Origin: Theionarchaea archaeon
GTDB lineage: Archaea > Methanobacteriota_B > Thermococci > Methanofastidiosales > SZ-28-30
DNA length: 61,323 nucleotides
Assembly (NCBI GenBank): GCA_018992685.1
Contig: JACVGT010000037.1
Coordinates: 1 to 61,323 of the forward strand
Reading direction: 5' to 3'
Made by a program: the position numbers and the translations under genes. The notes under the pieces were generated by a model. The model was not told the origin of the DNA. It saw only the letters and a list, made by a program, of their open reading frames with translations, and made no database searches. Positions 8,705 through 17,638 of this stretch are shown piece after piece (positions within the stretch are counted from its first letter, which is position 1; each line of letters opens with the position of its first letter).

Positions 8705-8857
8705 ATGAAGTGTACCTCATGTCAGAAAGAAATTTCACCCCATGAAAAAGTTGTCACCTTTCCTTGTCCTCAATGTGAAGAAACAGTCATAAGATGCGAA
8801 AAATGCCGTGTCCTGGCGAACCCGTACAGATGTAGTTGCGGGTTTGAGGGGCCGTGA
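8705..8857 (+). CDS. Small zinc-ribbon protein next to aEF-1beta
   Basis: A 50-residue protein with two CxxC pairs plus CxxC/CxC groups ([29 protein letters not shown]). This is the archaeal zinc-ribbon family, annotated as an RNA-binding protein involved in translation, that is habitually encoded just upstream of aEF-1beta. The TATA box TTTATAAAAG (8676-8685) is about 25 bases before ATG 8705, arguing for a leaderless start here and not at ATG 8696. The gap to the next gene is 9 bases and carries that gene's ribosome binding site, so the two are one operon. Confidence 0.85.
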   Translation: MKCTSCQKEISPHEKVVTFPCPQCEETVIRCEKCRVLANPYRCSCGFEGP

Positions 8858-8866
8858 GGTGGTCAT

Positions 8867-9142
8867 GTGTACAACTTAATTGCAACATTAAGAGTATTGC
8901 CTGAGGATACTGAAACAGATCTGAAAGAACTGGAAGAGATTATTCGAGGGTTGATACCTTCTCACATGGAACTGCACAAAGTGGAACAGGAGCCCATTGC
9001 ATATGGGCTGGTGGCCCTGAGAATCATGGTTTTGACCATTGATGACGCGTCAGGGAGTACCGACGTTCTGGAATCTTCCATTCAGGACCTGGACATGGTT
9101 TCTCAGGTAGAAGTAATCGATGTACGAAGAACATTGGGTTAG
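8867..9142 (+). CDS. ef1b: Translation elongation factor aEF-1beta
   Basis: A 91-residue archaeal EF-1beta, the nucleotide exchange factor that reloads aEF-1A with GTP. The N-terminus YNLIATLRVLPEDTETDL, the conserved PIAYGLVALRIMV strand and the end VSQVEVIDVRRTLG are the family pattern, and the length is normal (about 88-92). It starts at GTG 8867. A GAGGTGG ribosome binding site overlaps the stop of the zinc-ribbon gene, supporting coupled expression. Confidence 0.96.
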   Translation: MYNLIATLRVLPEDTETDLKELEEIIRGLIPSHMELHKVEQEPIAYGLVALRIMVLTIDDASGSTDVLESSIQDLDMVSQVEVIDVRRTLG

Positions 9143-9325
9143 ATTTAGAATTTCCTGGATTTAATGAGTTCACCTTTCATACTTTTTTCTTCTTGGGAAT
9201 TTACGCGGCTTTGTCCCATGCTCAGGTCTCGAACAGTGGATCTGATCGGGAAGGTAAGAACGTCCTGTGAGGGTTCAAGGGAAAGAAAGGGCAAAGATTT
9301 AATTGTCAACTACCATGACACTTCC

Positions 9326-9808
9326 ATGACACAGAGTACTCCTTCACAGGAATTCTGGCAAACGTTACCTGAGCTGCCGCAAGATGTCTTTCTGGTGTGG
9401 CAGAAGCTAAACAGAGCCTTTAATCCAACAGCCATCGTCGCCACCAGAGAACCCGATGGAACCCCCCATACAGCACCATTTGGAAGTCTCCGAGCTATCA
9501 GCCCCCGGATTTTGCGATTCGCCACGTGGCGTGGTCATGAGACATATACGAATACTTGTCGTGATGATCGAGTGGGGGTCTTTCTCCTGTCTCCACCAGG
9601 TATGGCAGTCAGCGTGAAAGGTCGAGCCAGAATAGCAAGAGAGATAATGGAGGCAGACCCTAATTATGCTGTCATAGAAATTGATATTGACATGGTGAAG
9701 AACGATATGGTCCGCCGCATCGTACTCCAGAGTGCAATCACCATTCATATTCCGGATCAATACATGGGCTGGTTTGAAGCATTGCTGGGCGAATTGGACA
9801 CCATGTAG
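9326..9808 (+). CDS. FMN-binding split-barrel (pyridoxamine phosphate oxidase-like) protein
   Basis: A 160-residue protein with the PNPOx-like split beta-barrel pattern: TAIVATREPDGTPHTAPFGSL for the first hairpin, then LRFATWRGHETYTNTCRDDRVGVFLL, where the basic residues and the T-N-T segment are in the place that binds FMN phosphate. Family members are small flavin reductases or flavin-binding proteins; the substrate cannot be read. ATG 9326 is about 27 bases after an ATTTAATT box, consistent with a leaderless transcript. An open extension upstream lacks protein-like character. It stands alone, downstream of aEF-1beta. Confidence 0.75.
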   Translation: MTQSTPSQEFWQTLPELPQDVFLVWQKLNRAFNPTAIVATREPDGTPHTAPFGSLRAISPRILRFATWRGHETYTNTCRDDRVGVFLLSPPGMAVSVKGRARIAREIMEADPNYAVIEIDIDMVKNDMVRRIVLQSAITIHIPDQYMGWFEALLGELDTM

Positions 9809-10339
9809 AGGTAGATATAACTATTGATGATCCATCAAAGAGCCAGCAGCCAATGGTACCTGTTTGAAAACGTCACTGCGAAAGGACCTCTTAGGTCTCC
9901 TTCAGTCTGAAGATACAGTTGCAGGATCTAGGATGCATATTGTCATACAATTTTCCACATTGATGACACTCCTGATGACATTCTTACTCTCAGAAAAAGG
10001 CAGGAGCCATTCTGAGACGCACAACAAAGGTTAAGATCACATAACTGCCCGGACAGAATGCGGAGTTTTGAGAATAGGCTATAACAAAAAGTATATAAAT
10101 GTCCCTGAATAAGAAAATGTAAATGTCTCTGGGAAAAACATAGATGACACACGGGTGATCAAGCTTTTGCCGGAGTGGTATTTCATGGGAAACGCTAGCA
10201 GCCTGGAGTGGGCAATCAATTCTCCTACTATGAGAACAAGCTCTGGAACCACGAGATGGGTCAGTCCTCATTCAAATAGGGATAGGGATGCTGTATCAGT
10301 ATGGATTCTCAATAAAGATTCAGGGAAAATGGTGATTTC
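9809..10339. other. Long intergenic region with a strong TATA box and a possible 62-codon leader ORF
   Basis: A TATA-like GTATATAAAT (about 10090-10099) would start a transcript near 10120, some 220 bases before the ATG of the large gene at 10340. In that leader an open frame of 62 codons starts at GTG 10155. Its TGA overlaps the ATG of the large gene in an ATGA (10340-10343). The peptide looks only weakly protein-like, so it may be a leader peptide or a coincidence. Nothing is recognised in 9809-10080. Confidence 0.3.
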
Positions 10340-13300
10340 ATGACACGGTGGCACTACGTGGTCATCATTCTAATATTCGTAGTATCACCCGTAGTGCCAG
10401 GGAAGGCAAATAGTCAGAGCAAATGTGCAGCAGCTGATGAGGCATACAATGAGGGAAACTATGAGGAAGCCCTGCTGGCCTACACCGTTCTGTGGGACGT
10501 GTATGGGGAACCATGTGCAAAAGCGGGAATAACCAAGGCAGAGAAAGCACTCCAGGATAAGGCAAAGCGACTTTACGAGATAGGTAAAGCATTGGACGAT
10601 TCCGGACACGAGGAGCTTGCTGTTGAAGCATACATCAGTGCGTTGAGTAAGGACACGAAGAACATAGATTCCGTAGAAGCACTGGAACAGAAAGCCAATT
10701 CGTGGCTCAACAGACTGTCAAATATCTCATTTCAAAATATTCTTGAATTCGTGGTTCTTCTAGTGGCTCTTCTCATATTCGTGTTGAAGTGTGCCCCCTG
10801 GATTGCGAGTTCCCTCCGCTGTAAACCTCGTCTCTTTATCGATCGTTTCGACACAGGGTCGACGAAGTTGCAGCTTAACAAAGGATTAGAAATGAGAATA
10901 GAAGATGAGTTCAAAAAAAGCATGAATGTTAGCGATAAAGCACTTATGAAACTGGTGGAGGGGCCTATTACTCTGAGAGCTCCAGCAGGTTTGGGATCTA
11001 CAGCACACATTAAGATACTTTCTGATTTGATTGAGTGGGCTTTTCCTCCGAATGCGACCATACTGAGTGGATGTTTGCACGAATCAAAGAAGAACGGCGC
11101 GGGCCTGACTCTGAAATTGAAGAGCAACAAGACAGGAGAGATTATAGCTGCAGACACACTATGGCAGAATGAGTTCGACGAGGACTGGAAAGACAGAGAG
11201 AAGGACAAAGAAAAGAGAAGACAAGGAGATGTCAAAGCTGGAGATCCGTCTGACTACTATTGTCTAGCAAAACCTGCAGCAATATGGATCCTTTTCAAGC
11301 TCATAGAGTATGAAGAAGACAGAAAACTCCTAAGGTGTGGAAGAGACAATCAAGAACGAAAAGAAAAGGTAAGACAGTCAGTTCTAAGGTTGGGTACTGA
11401 AGACTGGAAGAGTTATGTTTTCTTTCAGCATGGGCGAGACCATGATTTGATCAATGATGTAGCAGAAGCCAGGAAGTGCTACGTGAAAGCGCTAGAGAGT
11501 GATCCCATGAACCGATATGCCCTGTGCAACCTTGGACTATTGACAATAGAACAGGGCGTACGGGAGGCAAACGACTACAAGTATGAAGAGGCAATAGGAT
11601 TGCTGAAAAGAGCAAAGAGACTCTCAATAGAATACGAAAAGGACTTAGATTGGTTAGAATGGATGAAAGAAGTCATGGAAAACAACAATTGTAAATGTGT
11701 CCATGTCGACAATATGTGGTTCAGAGCAGTGTTGAACCTGGCCAGTGCCTATCATTACGGGAAGAACTATAACCAAGCAACGAGAGTAGTGTCGTGCATA
11801 CTGCATTCCCTTGAGAAAACCCTCGAGGTTTCGGAAACGGTTTATGAATGGGAAGGAGGACTTTTGAACAGACTCCGGAATTGTCTTACACTGGCTCTAT
11901 TCATCATAGCAGTGAAAGTGAAGCTACCATATGTGGGCAGAGCCTACAGTGTAGGATTATTTGGTGATTGTTTGAGACCGAAGAATGATTATTTGGAGGA
12001 CATACGTAGACTCACGGACTACTTGAAGGAATTGAGGCATTATACGATGGTACTGCATGCAATATCACGAGTCAGAGCAGACGAAATCAAAGATACTGAT
12101 GAACATATAAATAAAATCATAAGTGTAATAGCTGAATCAGATGATAAGAAATCAGATGATAAGAAAGAGAAAAGAGAACCTCCCAGCCAGAAAAAAGGCG
12201 AATCTGATGAAAAAAAGCACAAAAAGAAGAAACGTGTGAGAGCAAAGAATGTAAAGGCAGAAATTAAGTATGATCTTGCGTGTTATTACTCCGTTGCCCG
12301 CGAGGAGAAAAAGGATGTGAGAAAAGATGAGTTTGAGGACGAATATGATACAGCAATAAAGTACTTGAAAGATGCCCTCCTTGAAGGAGGCATTACGCTG
12401 GAGTGGGCAAAAGTAGATCCAGACCTTAGAGGACTCCGTGAAAACAGGGAAGGGGAATTCAATAAATTAATCCATGCATATACCGTTGAAATTACTGAAA
12501 ACCAGACATCACTTTCCGAGGTCGAGAAAGAAAAAATCAGTGCACAAATAAGAAGAATCAGGACCGAAATGTTACACAAGCAGCACTCCAGCGATGAAGT
12601 GCATATCATTGTTCTCCTGTGCAATGAGAATGGAGTGGCAGTATTCAGAAAAGAAACAGGCAAATGGGAGCTCCCAGAAGGACCAGCGAAAGGGAATGAG
12701 AATCTGGACTTAGCAGTAGATCGTATTCTCTCTGAGTATGTCCTCGACAGTCACCAGGTGAAGGTTGATTCTTCCGTCCTCTTATACTGTACAGACTGCG
12801 ACAAGGGTGTCAATAGGTTCTACTGCGTTGCTATTGCACGAATGAATGAGGTGGAGGGTAAGAATTTCGGCAAGAAAGAAGAAATTCAAGTTTCATTCAT
12901 TTCCAGACATGATGTGACAGAGAGAAAAGTGGAAGACACGTGTCAAAGATGCTTACTGGAGAAATACCTCGATAGCCCCAATACCCTGAAGACGGAGGCG
13001 AAATCCCTTGGTCCTTCGGATACGAAGCGGGATCGATCGGAAAATGCTGGAGAACCCCACGAAGAAGATGTTCGGGTTCCAGCCCCCCTGATTAAGGTGA
13101 AAGGTGTTCTTCTGGCATTCTGTGAAAGAAATATGGGTGAAAGGAAATTCAGGGGAATAGTACTGGTGAGAAAGAGAAACTCTACAAGTAGTGGAGGTGG
13201 AGAGTGGATTCTTCCTGCAGCCTTTGTGAAACGAGGTGAGACGGCGTCGAAGGCACTGAGTCGTCACATTTTGGATACGTATCATATCACTCTCCAGCAG

Positions 13301-13594
13301 GATAATATCCTCTCTGCACTCAAGATCAGAACTGATCCTGGAAGAGATTCAGACTTCTACGTGTGGACACAGCCTTTTGCGTGTTTTTTCATGGAGGACC
13401 ATTGGAACACATGGTGTGAAACCGAAGAGATGCGAATTTTTTCCCTCAATAGATTGCCATGGGATGATATGTCACTTGACTGCCAGCACATCCTGAGAGA
13501 GTGCATGCCCCGTGTTCTTGCTTTTGTTGAAGACTCCGGAGTATACTCTGAAAACAAGACAAGAAAACCACAAAGAGAGACTCAAGACAAGTGA
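10340..13594 (+). CDS. Membrane-anchored TPR protein with two degenerate Nudix-like domains
   Basis: 1084 residues. An N-terminal signal/anchor (about 5-20) and a short TPR region (30-115) precede a transmembrane helix (about 135-152). Next comes a beta-rich domain from RPRLFIDRFD, with LTLKLKSNKTGEIIAADTLW, then TPR units (EARKCYVKALESDPMNRYAL; CYYSVAREEK..AIKYLKDAL) split by a lysine-rich linker near 598-635. The C-terminus has two Nudix-like domains. Near 754 it has GKWELPEGPAKGNENLDLA, and near 918 onward GEWILPAAFVKRGETASKA then RHILDT. The catalytic REUxEE is not preserved in either, so they are probably binding modules. Topology suggests both ends face opposite or controlled sides of the membrane. 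Function unknown; a ligand-sensing or defence role is speculative. Confidence 0.65.
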   Translation: MTRWHYVVIILIFVVSPVVPGKANSQSKCAAADEAYNEGNYEEALLAYTVLWDVYGEPCAKAGITKAEKALQDKAKRLYEIGKALDDSGHEELAVEAYISALSKDTKNIDSVEALEQKANSWLNRLSNISFQNILEFVVLLVALLIFVLKCAPWIASSLRCKPRLFIDRFDTGSTKLQLNKGLEMRIEDEFKKSMNVSDKALMKLVEGPITLRAPAGLGSTAHIKILSDLIEWAFPPNATILSGCLHESKKNGAGLTLKLKSNKTGEIIAADTLWQNEFDEDWKDREKDKEKRRQGDVKAGDPSDYYCLAKPAAIWILFKLIEYEEDRKLLRCGRDNQERKEKVRQSVLRLGTEDWKSYVFFQHGRDHDLINDVAEARKCYVKALESDPMNRYALCNLGLLTIEQGVREANDYKYEEAIGLLKRAKRLSIEYEKDLDWLEWMKEVMENNNCKCVHVDNMWFRAVLNLASAYHYGKNYNQATRVVSCILHSLEKTLEVSETVYEWEGGLLNRLRNCLTLALFIIAVKVKLPYVGRAYSVGLFGDCLRPKNDYLEDIRRLTDYLKELRHYTMVLHAISRVRADEIKDTDEHINKIISVIAESDDKKSDDKKEKREPPSQKKGESDEKKHKKKKRVRAKNVKAEIKYDLACYYSVAREEKKDVRKDEFEDEYDTAIKYLKDALLEGGITLEWAKVDPDLRGLRENREGEFNKLIHAYTVEITENQTSLSEVEKEKISAQIRRIRTEMLHKQHSSDEVHIIVLLCNENGVAVFRKETGKWELPEGPAKGNENLDLAVDRILSEYVLDSHQVKVDSSVLLYCTDCDKGVNRFYCVAIARMNEVEGKNFGKKEEIQVSFISRHDVTERKVEDTCQRCLLEKYLDSPNTLKTEAKSLGPSDTKRDRSENAGEPHEEDVRVPAPLIKVKGVLLAFCERNMGERKFRGIVLVRKRNSTSSGGGEWILPAAFVKRGETASKALSRHILDTYHITLQQDNILSALKIRTDPGRDSDFYVWTQPFACFFMEDHWNTWCETEEMRIFSLNRLPWDDMSLDCQHILRECMPRVLAFVEDSGVYSENKTRKPQRETQDK

Positions 13595-13667
13595 ACGTGC
13601 AATCCCGGTCTACCCTGAACGAACATATTTGGCATAATTCTTTTATCCCTATAGTGAAAACCTAATC

Positions 13668-14975
13668 ATGATTCATCCCATAGAATACCGATATGGTTCA
13701 CCCGAAATGAAGCAGATTTTTGAAGAAGGGCAAAAACTCCAGTACTACCTGGATGCGGAAGCCGCTCTTGCCGAAGCGCATGCCCGACTGGGTCATATTC
13801 CTGAAAAAGAGGCCCAGAAGATCAGGAATGCTGCCACCATTGAGAAGGTGTCCCTTGAAAGGGTTAAAGAAATCGAGGTCAGAACCAAACATGACATGAT
13901 GGCAGTGGCTGAAGCTCTGTCAGAAGCCTCTGAATCCGGGTATGTGCATATGGGAGCTACATCAAATGATATTGTAGATTGTTCAAATGCTATTCAATTG
14001 AGGAAAGCTACCCAGCTTGTTCTCAGGAACGTAAAGGAGTTGAAGAGAATCTTGGCTGACCTGGCAGGAACTTACAAGACCCTGGTATGCGTGGGGAGAA
14101 CTCACGGGCAACACTCCGTACCCACTACCTATGGAATGAAGTTCGCCCTGTATCTGGACGAAATGAGACGTAACAACCGGAGAATCACGTCAGCCTATAA
14201 CCATGTGTACGGCAAGATGTCAGGAGCAGTAGGTACCATGGCGTCCTTCACTGATGGACCAAAGATTCAGGATATCGTGGGTGAAATTCTGGGAATACCG
14301 ATGGCTCCCATCTCCAGCCAAATTGTCCAGAGAGATACCTATGCTGAACTGCTGTGCTCTCTGGCTATTCTAGCCTCTACCCTGGACAAAATTGCCACAG
14401 AAGTGAGAAACTTGCAGAGAACGGAAATTAATGAAGTGTCAGAAGGGTTCTCCAAGGGGCAGGTGGGTTCATCAACTATGCCCCATAAGAAAAATCCCGT
14501 AACCTGTGAGAAGACGTCAGGACTGGCCAGGGTTATCTATTCCAATGTCCTTCCCGCTCTCCAGAATAATGTTCTGTGGCATGAACGGGATATCACCAAC
14601 TCATCATGTGAGCGGGTGATTCTTCCTGAAACTTTTGTCCTGATTGATGAGATGCTGATCGGAATGAAGAATGTTTTGGAGAATCTGGTATTTCATCCTG
14701 AAAATATTGAGAGAAACCTGTATTTGCAGCGTCAGAGCCTGGCAGAATCAGTGATGATTGCTCTGACGGAGAGGGGAATGCCCAGGCAGGAAGCACACGC
14801 TGTCCTCAGAGGAATATCCATGCAGGAGAACTTCGTGGAGGCAGTAAAGCGAGATTCCCAGATCCGTGAGATCCTTTCAGAAGAGGAGATTGAGGATTTG
14901 CTAACCCCTGAAACCTACATAGGAGATTCAGTGGCCATTGTAACCCGGGTTCTTCAGCAAAAAGATGAGTTCTAA
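13668..14975 (+). CDS. purB: Adenylosuccinate lyase
   Basis: A 435-residue adenylosuccinate lyase of the fumarase/aspartase superfamily. It cleaves SAICAR to AICAR and adenylosuccinate to AMP plus fumarate in purine synthesis. The superfamily signature is seen as GSSTMPHKKNP near residues 267-277. The conserved MGATSNDIVD and GRTHGQHSVPTT segments, carrying the catalytic His, are also present. Length is normal. A TTCTTTTATCC box about 28 bases before ATG 13668 suggests a leaderless mRNA. It is a single gene with 73 bases between it and the TPR-Nudix gene, and no functional link to that gene is evident. Confidence 0.97.
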   Translation: MIHPIEYRYGSPEMKQIFEEGQKLQYYLDAEAALAEAHARLGHIPEKEAQKIRNAATIEKVSLERVKEIEVRTKHDMMAVAEALSEASESGYVHMGATSNDIVDCSNAIQLRKATQLVLRNVKELKRILADLAGTYKTLVCVGRTHGQHSVPTTYGMKFALYLDEMRRNNRRITSAYNHVYGKMSGAVGTMASFTDGPKIQDIVGEILGIPMAPISSQIVQRDTYAELLCSLAILASTLDKIATEVRNLQRTEINEVSEGFSKGQVGSSTMPHKKNPVTCEKTSGLARVIYSNVLPALQNNVLWHERDITNSSCERVILPETFVLIDEMLIGMKNVLENLVFHPENIERNLYLQRQSLAESVMIALTERGMPRQEAHAVLRGISMQENFVEAVKRDSQIREILSEEEIEDLLTPETYIGDSVAIVTRVLQQKDEF

Positions 14976-15098
14976 CCCAAAGTAATCTGAGAAGGGCTGC
15001 CTATAAGAAGAAGCCGTCACTTTTTTATAACTGCGCTCTATTGCAACTCCATCTATGATCAAAAGTTTGGACCTGTAGATATGAAAAGAGGTGATTAA

Positions 15099-15239
15099 AT
15101 GGCAATTGACCCTGTATGTGACATGAAGGTTGACGAAAAGACGGCAAAATGGAAAACAGATTACAAAGGGAAAACCTATTACTTCTGCGCACCTGGATGC
15201 AAGAAAGCTTTCGAAGCTGAGCCAGAGAAGTACCTTTGA
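15099..15239 (+). CDS. YHS-domain metal-binding mini-protein
   Basis: A 46-residue protein consisting of a single YHS domain. It has DPVCDMKVDEK, then YKGKTYYFCAPGCKKAFEAEPEKYL, with the three cysteines (residues 7, 30, 34) and the YYFC..GCKKAF core of the family. YHS domains occur in copper ATPases and metal-sensing or trafficking proteins, and a soluble stand-alone YHS protein probably binds a transition metal. The start is fixed by a near-perfect AGAGGTGAT ribosome binding site 4 bases upstream, with a TTTTTTATAA TATA box at 15021-15030. No metal transporter is adjacent. Confidence 0.88.
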   Translation: MAIDPVCDMKVDEKTAKWKTDYKGKTYYFCAPGCKKAFEAEPEKYL

Positions 15240-15639
15240 GACGATTTGACGCAGCCATTTTTGACTTTGAGTTCTTGACAGTGGGGACTCTACAGAGAGA
15301 ATTCAATTGTGGGATCACAGGTATTCCTACAAGAAGCAATGAAGAGTCGCAGCTATCCACCGAACTTCGAATTCTAATGGCACGATTTACGGTGGATAAT
15401 TCCGGATCACTGCGAGTGTGGAGTTCTCGCTGTGAATTTCCTTGCACGGTATTGCAGTGCGTTTCTTTGAGTGTAACCCACGTATCGATGTGCCTTCTTT
15501 CTCGGTAACAAGTCACAGGGAGAACAGATGAGCAGACGAAAGCATGGTTGACATCCTTCTGATGCGCTGTAACCGTGATAGAGTGTTGCCGGGCCAAAAG
15601 AGCAATATCAACATCCGGTACATATGCCGATAGCTATTT
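15240..15639. other. Intergenic region without recognised features
   Basis: No gene, tRNA or repeat is recognised. A CTATTTATG box at 15632-15641 may be the promoter of the AbrB-ACT gene, but it overlaps that gene's proposed start codon. Either the real start is further downstream or the box is not the promoter. Confidence 0.4.
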
Positions 15640-16080
15640 ATGCGTGTGTGGTCTCTTTTTACTGGTGATCTCACGCGGGTCTATGATATCATAAAGATCG
15701 AGGAAAATGGCATCATAAAGCTCCCAGACGATATTGCGACAGAAATTGGCATCGTGAAAGGTGCATACCTCCTGGTAGAGGCTGATGAACGCTCAAAAGA
15801 GTTATCTTTCGAGAGGATAGCTGTTCCTGGCAAGAATCTGGCAGAAATCACCCTTGTCCTGCAGGACAAGCCAGGTGCCCTTGCTGACGTAGCTCTAGAG
15901 CTGGGAAATGCCGATATCAATATTCTATTTAATGAATCAGATGAGATTCGATTCAGCAACTTGTCAGCGTTGCTGGCAATTGTAGATATGTCCAAGTCCC
16001 GCATTTCGGCGGAAGAGCTCAAGACTCACTTCGAAAAGATGAAAGTAGTAAAACAGGTGGAAATCAGACAAATAGGGTGA
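15640..16080 (+). CDS. AbrB/SpoVT-like DNA-binding plus ACT-domain regulator
   Basis: A 146-residue protein. Residues about 15-50 (YDIIKIEENGIIKLPDDIATEIGIVKGAYLLVE) match the swapped-hairpin AbrB/SpoVT fold, in which a strand, an LP..I...IGI segment and a closing strand form the DNA-binding dimer. Residues about 67-145 form an ACT domain: LAEITLVLQDKPGALADVALELGNADINI, ending with MKVVKQVEIRQIG. ACT domains bind amino acids or other small ligands, so this looks like a one-component ligand-responsive transcription regulator; its target is unknown. The N-terminal 14 residues may not be translated, because the only TATA-like box overlaps ATG 15640. Confidence 0.65.
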   Translation: MRVWSLFTGDLTRVYDIIKIEENGIIKLPDDIATEIGIVKGAYLLVEADERSKELSFERIAVPGKNLAEITLVLQDKPGALADVALELGNADINILFNESDEIRFSNLSALLAIVDMSKSRISAEELKTHFEKMKVVKQVEIRQIG

Positions 16081-16090
16081 TCAATGGCAG

Positions 16091-17638
16091 CTATAGGGTA
16101 GTCCAGAATAAGAATGATAGAATCGTCACCACCATGAACGCCACATAATAGTTGATGTCCCTTGCACAAAGGACGTCGAGGGCGATTCCGATTTTTCGTA
16201 CTGATCTTCCTGCCTGACTGTAGAACTTGTCAACAGTCAATTCAATTTCGGGTATTCTGAAGAGTATTTTCATCTTCCAGGCGACTCCATAGATTGCCAG
16301 CCCTGTACCGATCATCAGCAAGCATTCTATCACGGCAGAACCCGTCCACACGTTGTATCCTCCCAGGCCCTGGAAGACTCCTAACCCCAGGCACAGCCCA
16401 GAAAGCACCACCAGTGGGATCTTCATGAACCCAGGAACGGGCTGTGAAGACCTCTTGACATCGCCCAGAAACGTGTGCCTGAACAACTTAGTGAAAGAGG
16501 CTACTGTTCCCGCACATGTCAGAAAGAGAACGCCTTTCATCCATCCAGAAGGGACTGCATGAAAGAGCAGTGTCTTGCTCACGAATCCATTGAATGGAAA
16601 TACCCCTGATATTGACAGGCATCCAACCAAGCAGGCAGTTCCCACCAGAGGCATCTGGGACAAAAGTCCTCCCAGCTCCTGCACGTTTCGCTCCCCCGTG
16701 GCAAAGATAACGCAGCCAACACTGAGAAACAGCAATCCCTTGAACACGCCATGGTTAATCATATGGAGTATTGCCCCAGTGTACCCAAGCTCACTTTCCA
16801 GTCCAATCCCCAGCAGAATGATTCCCACCTGACTGACTGTGTGATATGCAAGAATCTTCTTGATGTCCTTCTGGACCAGCGCCAGTATAACACCTCCCAT
16901 CATGGACAGCAGCGCAAAGGGCACGAGTGCAGAATTATCCAGAGAGAACACGGGGGCAAATCGAATTACCGCGTACACGCCCAATTTCACCATGGCACCG
17001 GAAAGAACTGCAGACACCGGTGTAGGGGCTTGAGGATGTGCATCTGCTACCCACACGTGGAAGGGAATTGAACCCATTTTCACCAGGCATCCTGTCACAA
17101 ATAATATGGGTGCATGAGGTGGTCCCTTCACGACAATGGCCAGTAATATGAGTACTGCACCCCCCACATTCATCAAAACGTACTTGAACCCTGCATTCAG
17201 AGAGGGAGGAGTTCCCCTGTGAATTATGAGAAAGTAGGTGATAATAGTTGACATTTCCAGAAATGCATAGAAGAATAAAACGCTCTCAGAGAATATCGCC
17301 AGTAAAACCACTGCCAGGTCCAGGAGGAGTAGACTGTAGAATCTTCCAATATCCATGTATCCTGAATACAGAAACGCCAGGGTGAAGAGCAGGGAAACCA
17401 CTAAGCTGAATGCAACACTGAGAGTATCCACACGGAGTGAAAGCTCCACTGGGTTCATCCACAAGGCAATCCGGTACACCTCGGGAACCGTTCCCGTGTC
17501 TGCATAGGTGAGAACGCCCGCCAGGGAGAGAACTGCACAGACCAGTGAAAGGTACCTTCTTTTCCGCCCTTTTACAATCCCCGCCATCACTGCTCCTGCC
17601 ACGAGAACTGCCACAATGCCTAGGATAACCATAACCAT
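16091..17638 (-). CDS. MrpD-like proton/Na+ antiporter subunit, second copy
   Basis: A 515-residue polytopic protein of the proton-conducting NADH:quinone oxidoreductase/Mrp family (Proton_antipo_M). The TM5 glutamate segment FYAFLEMSTIITYF, the PFHVWVADAHPQAPTPVSAVLSG stretch and the ALVQKDIKKILAYHTVSQVG lysine helix are all present. It is the last gene of the nine-gene operon and starts immediately after the stop of the first MrpD-like gene. It probably stands in for the N-terminal half of MrpA, which is missing here, making the complex's second ion channel. The C-terminus ends in a long amphipathic helix and a final TM segment (YYVAFMVVTILSFLFW). Confidence 0.9.
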   Translation of the reverse strand: MVMVILGIVAVLVAGAVMAGIVKGRKRRYLSLVCAVLSLAGVLTYADTGTVPEVYRIALWMNPVELSLRVDTLSVAFSLVVSLLFTLAFLYSGYMDIGRFYSLLLLDLAVVLLAIFSESVLFFYAFLEMSTIITYFLIIHRGTPPSLNAGFKYVLMNVGGAVLILLAIVVKGPPHAPILFVTGCLVKMGSIPFHVWVADAHPQAPTPVSAVLSGAMVKLGVYAVIRFAPVFSLDNSALVPFALLSMMGGVILALVQKDIKKILAYHTVSQVGIILLGIGLESELGYTGAILHMINHGVFKGLLFLSVGCVIFATGERNVQELGGLLSQMPLVGTACLVGCLSISGVFPFNGFVSKTLLFHAVPSGWMKGVLFLTCAGTVASFTKLFRHTFLGDVKRSSQPVPGFMKIPLVVLSGLCLGLGVFQGLGGYNVWTGSAVIECLLMIGTGLAIYGVAWKMKILFRIPEIELTVDKFYSQAGRSVRKIGIALDVLCARDINYYVAFMVVTILSFLFWTTL

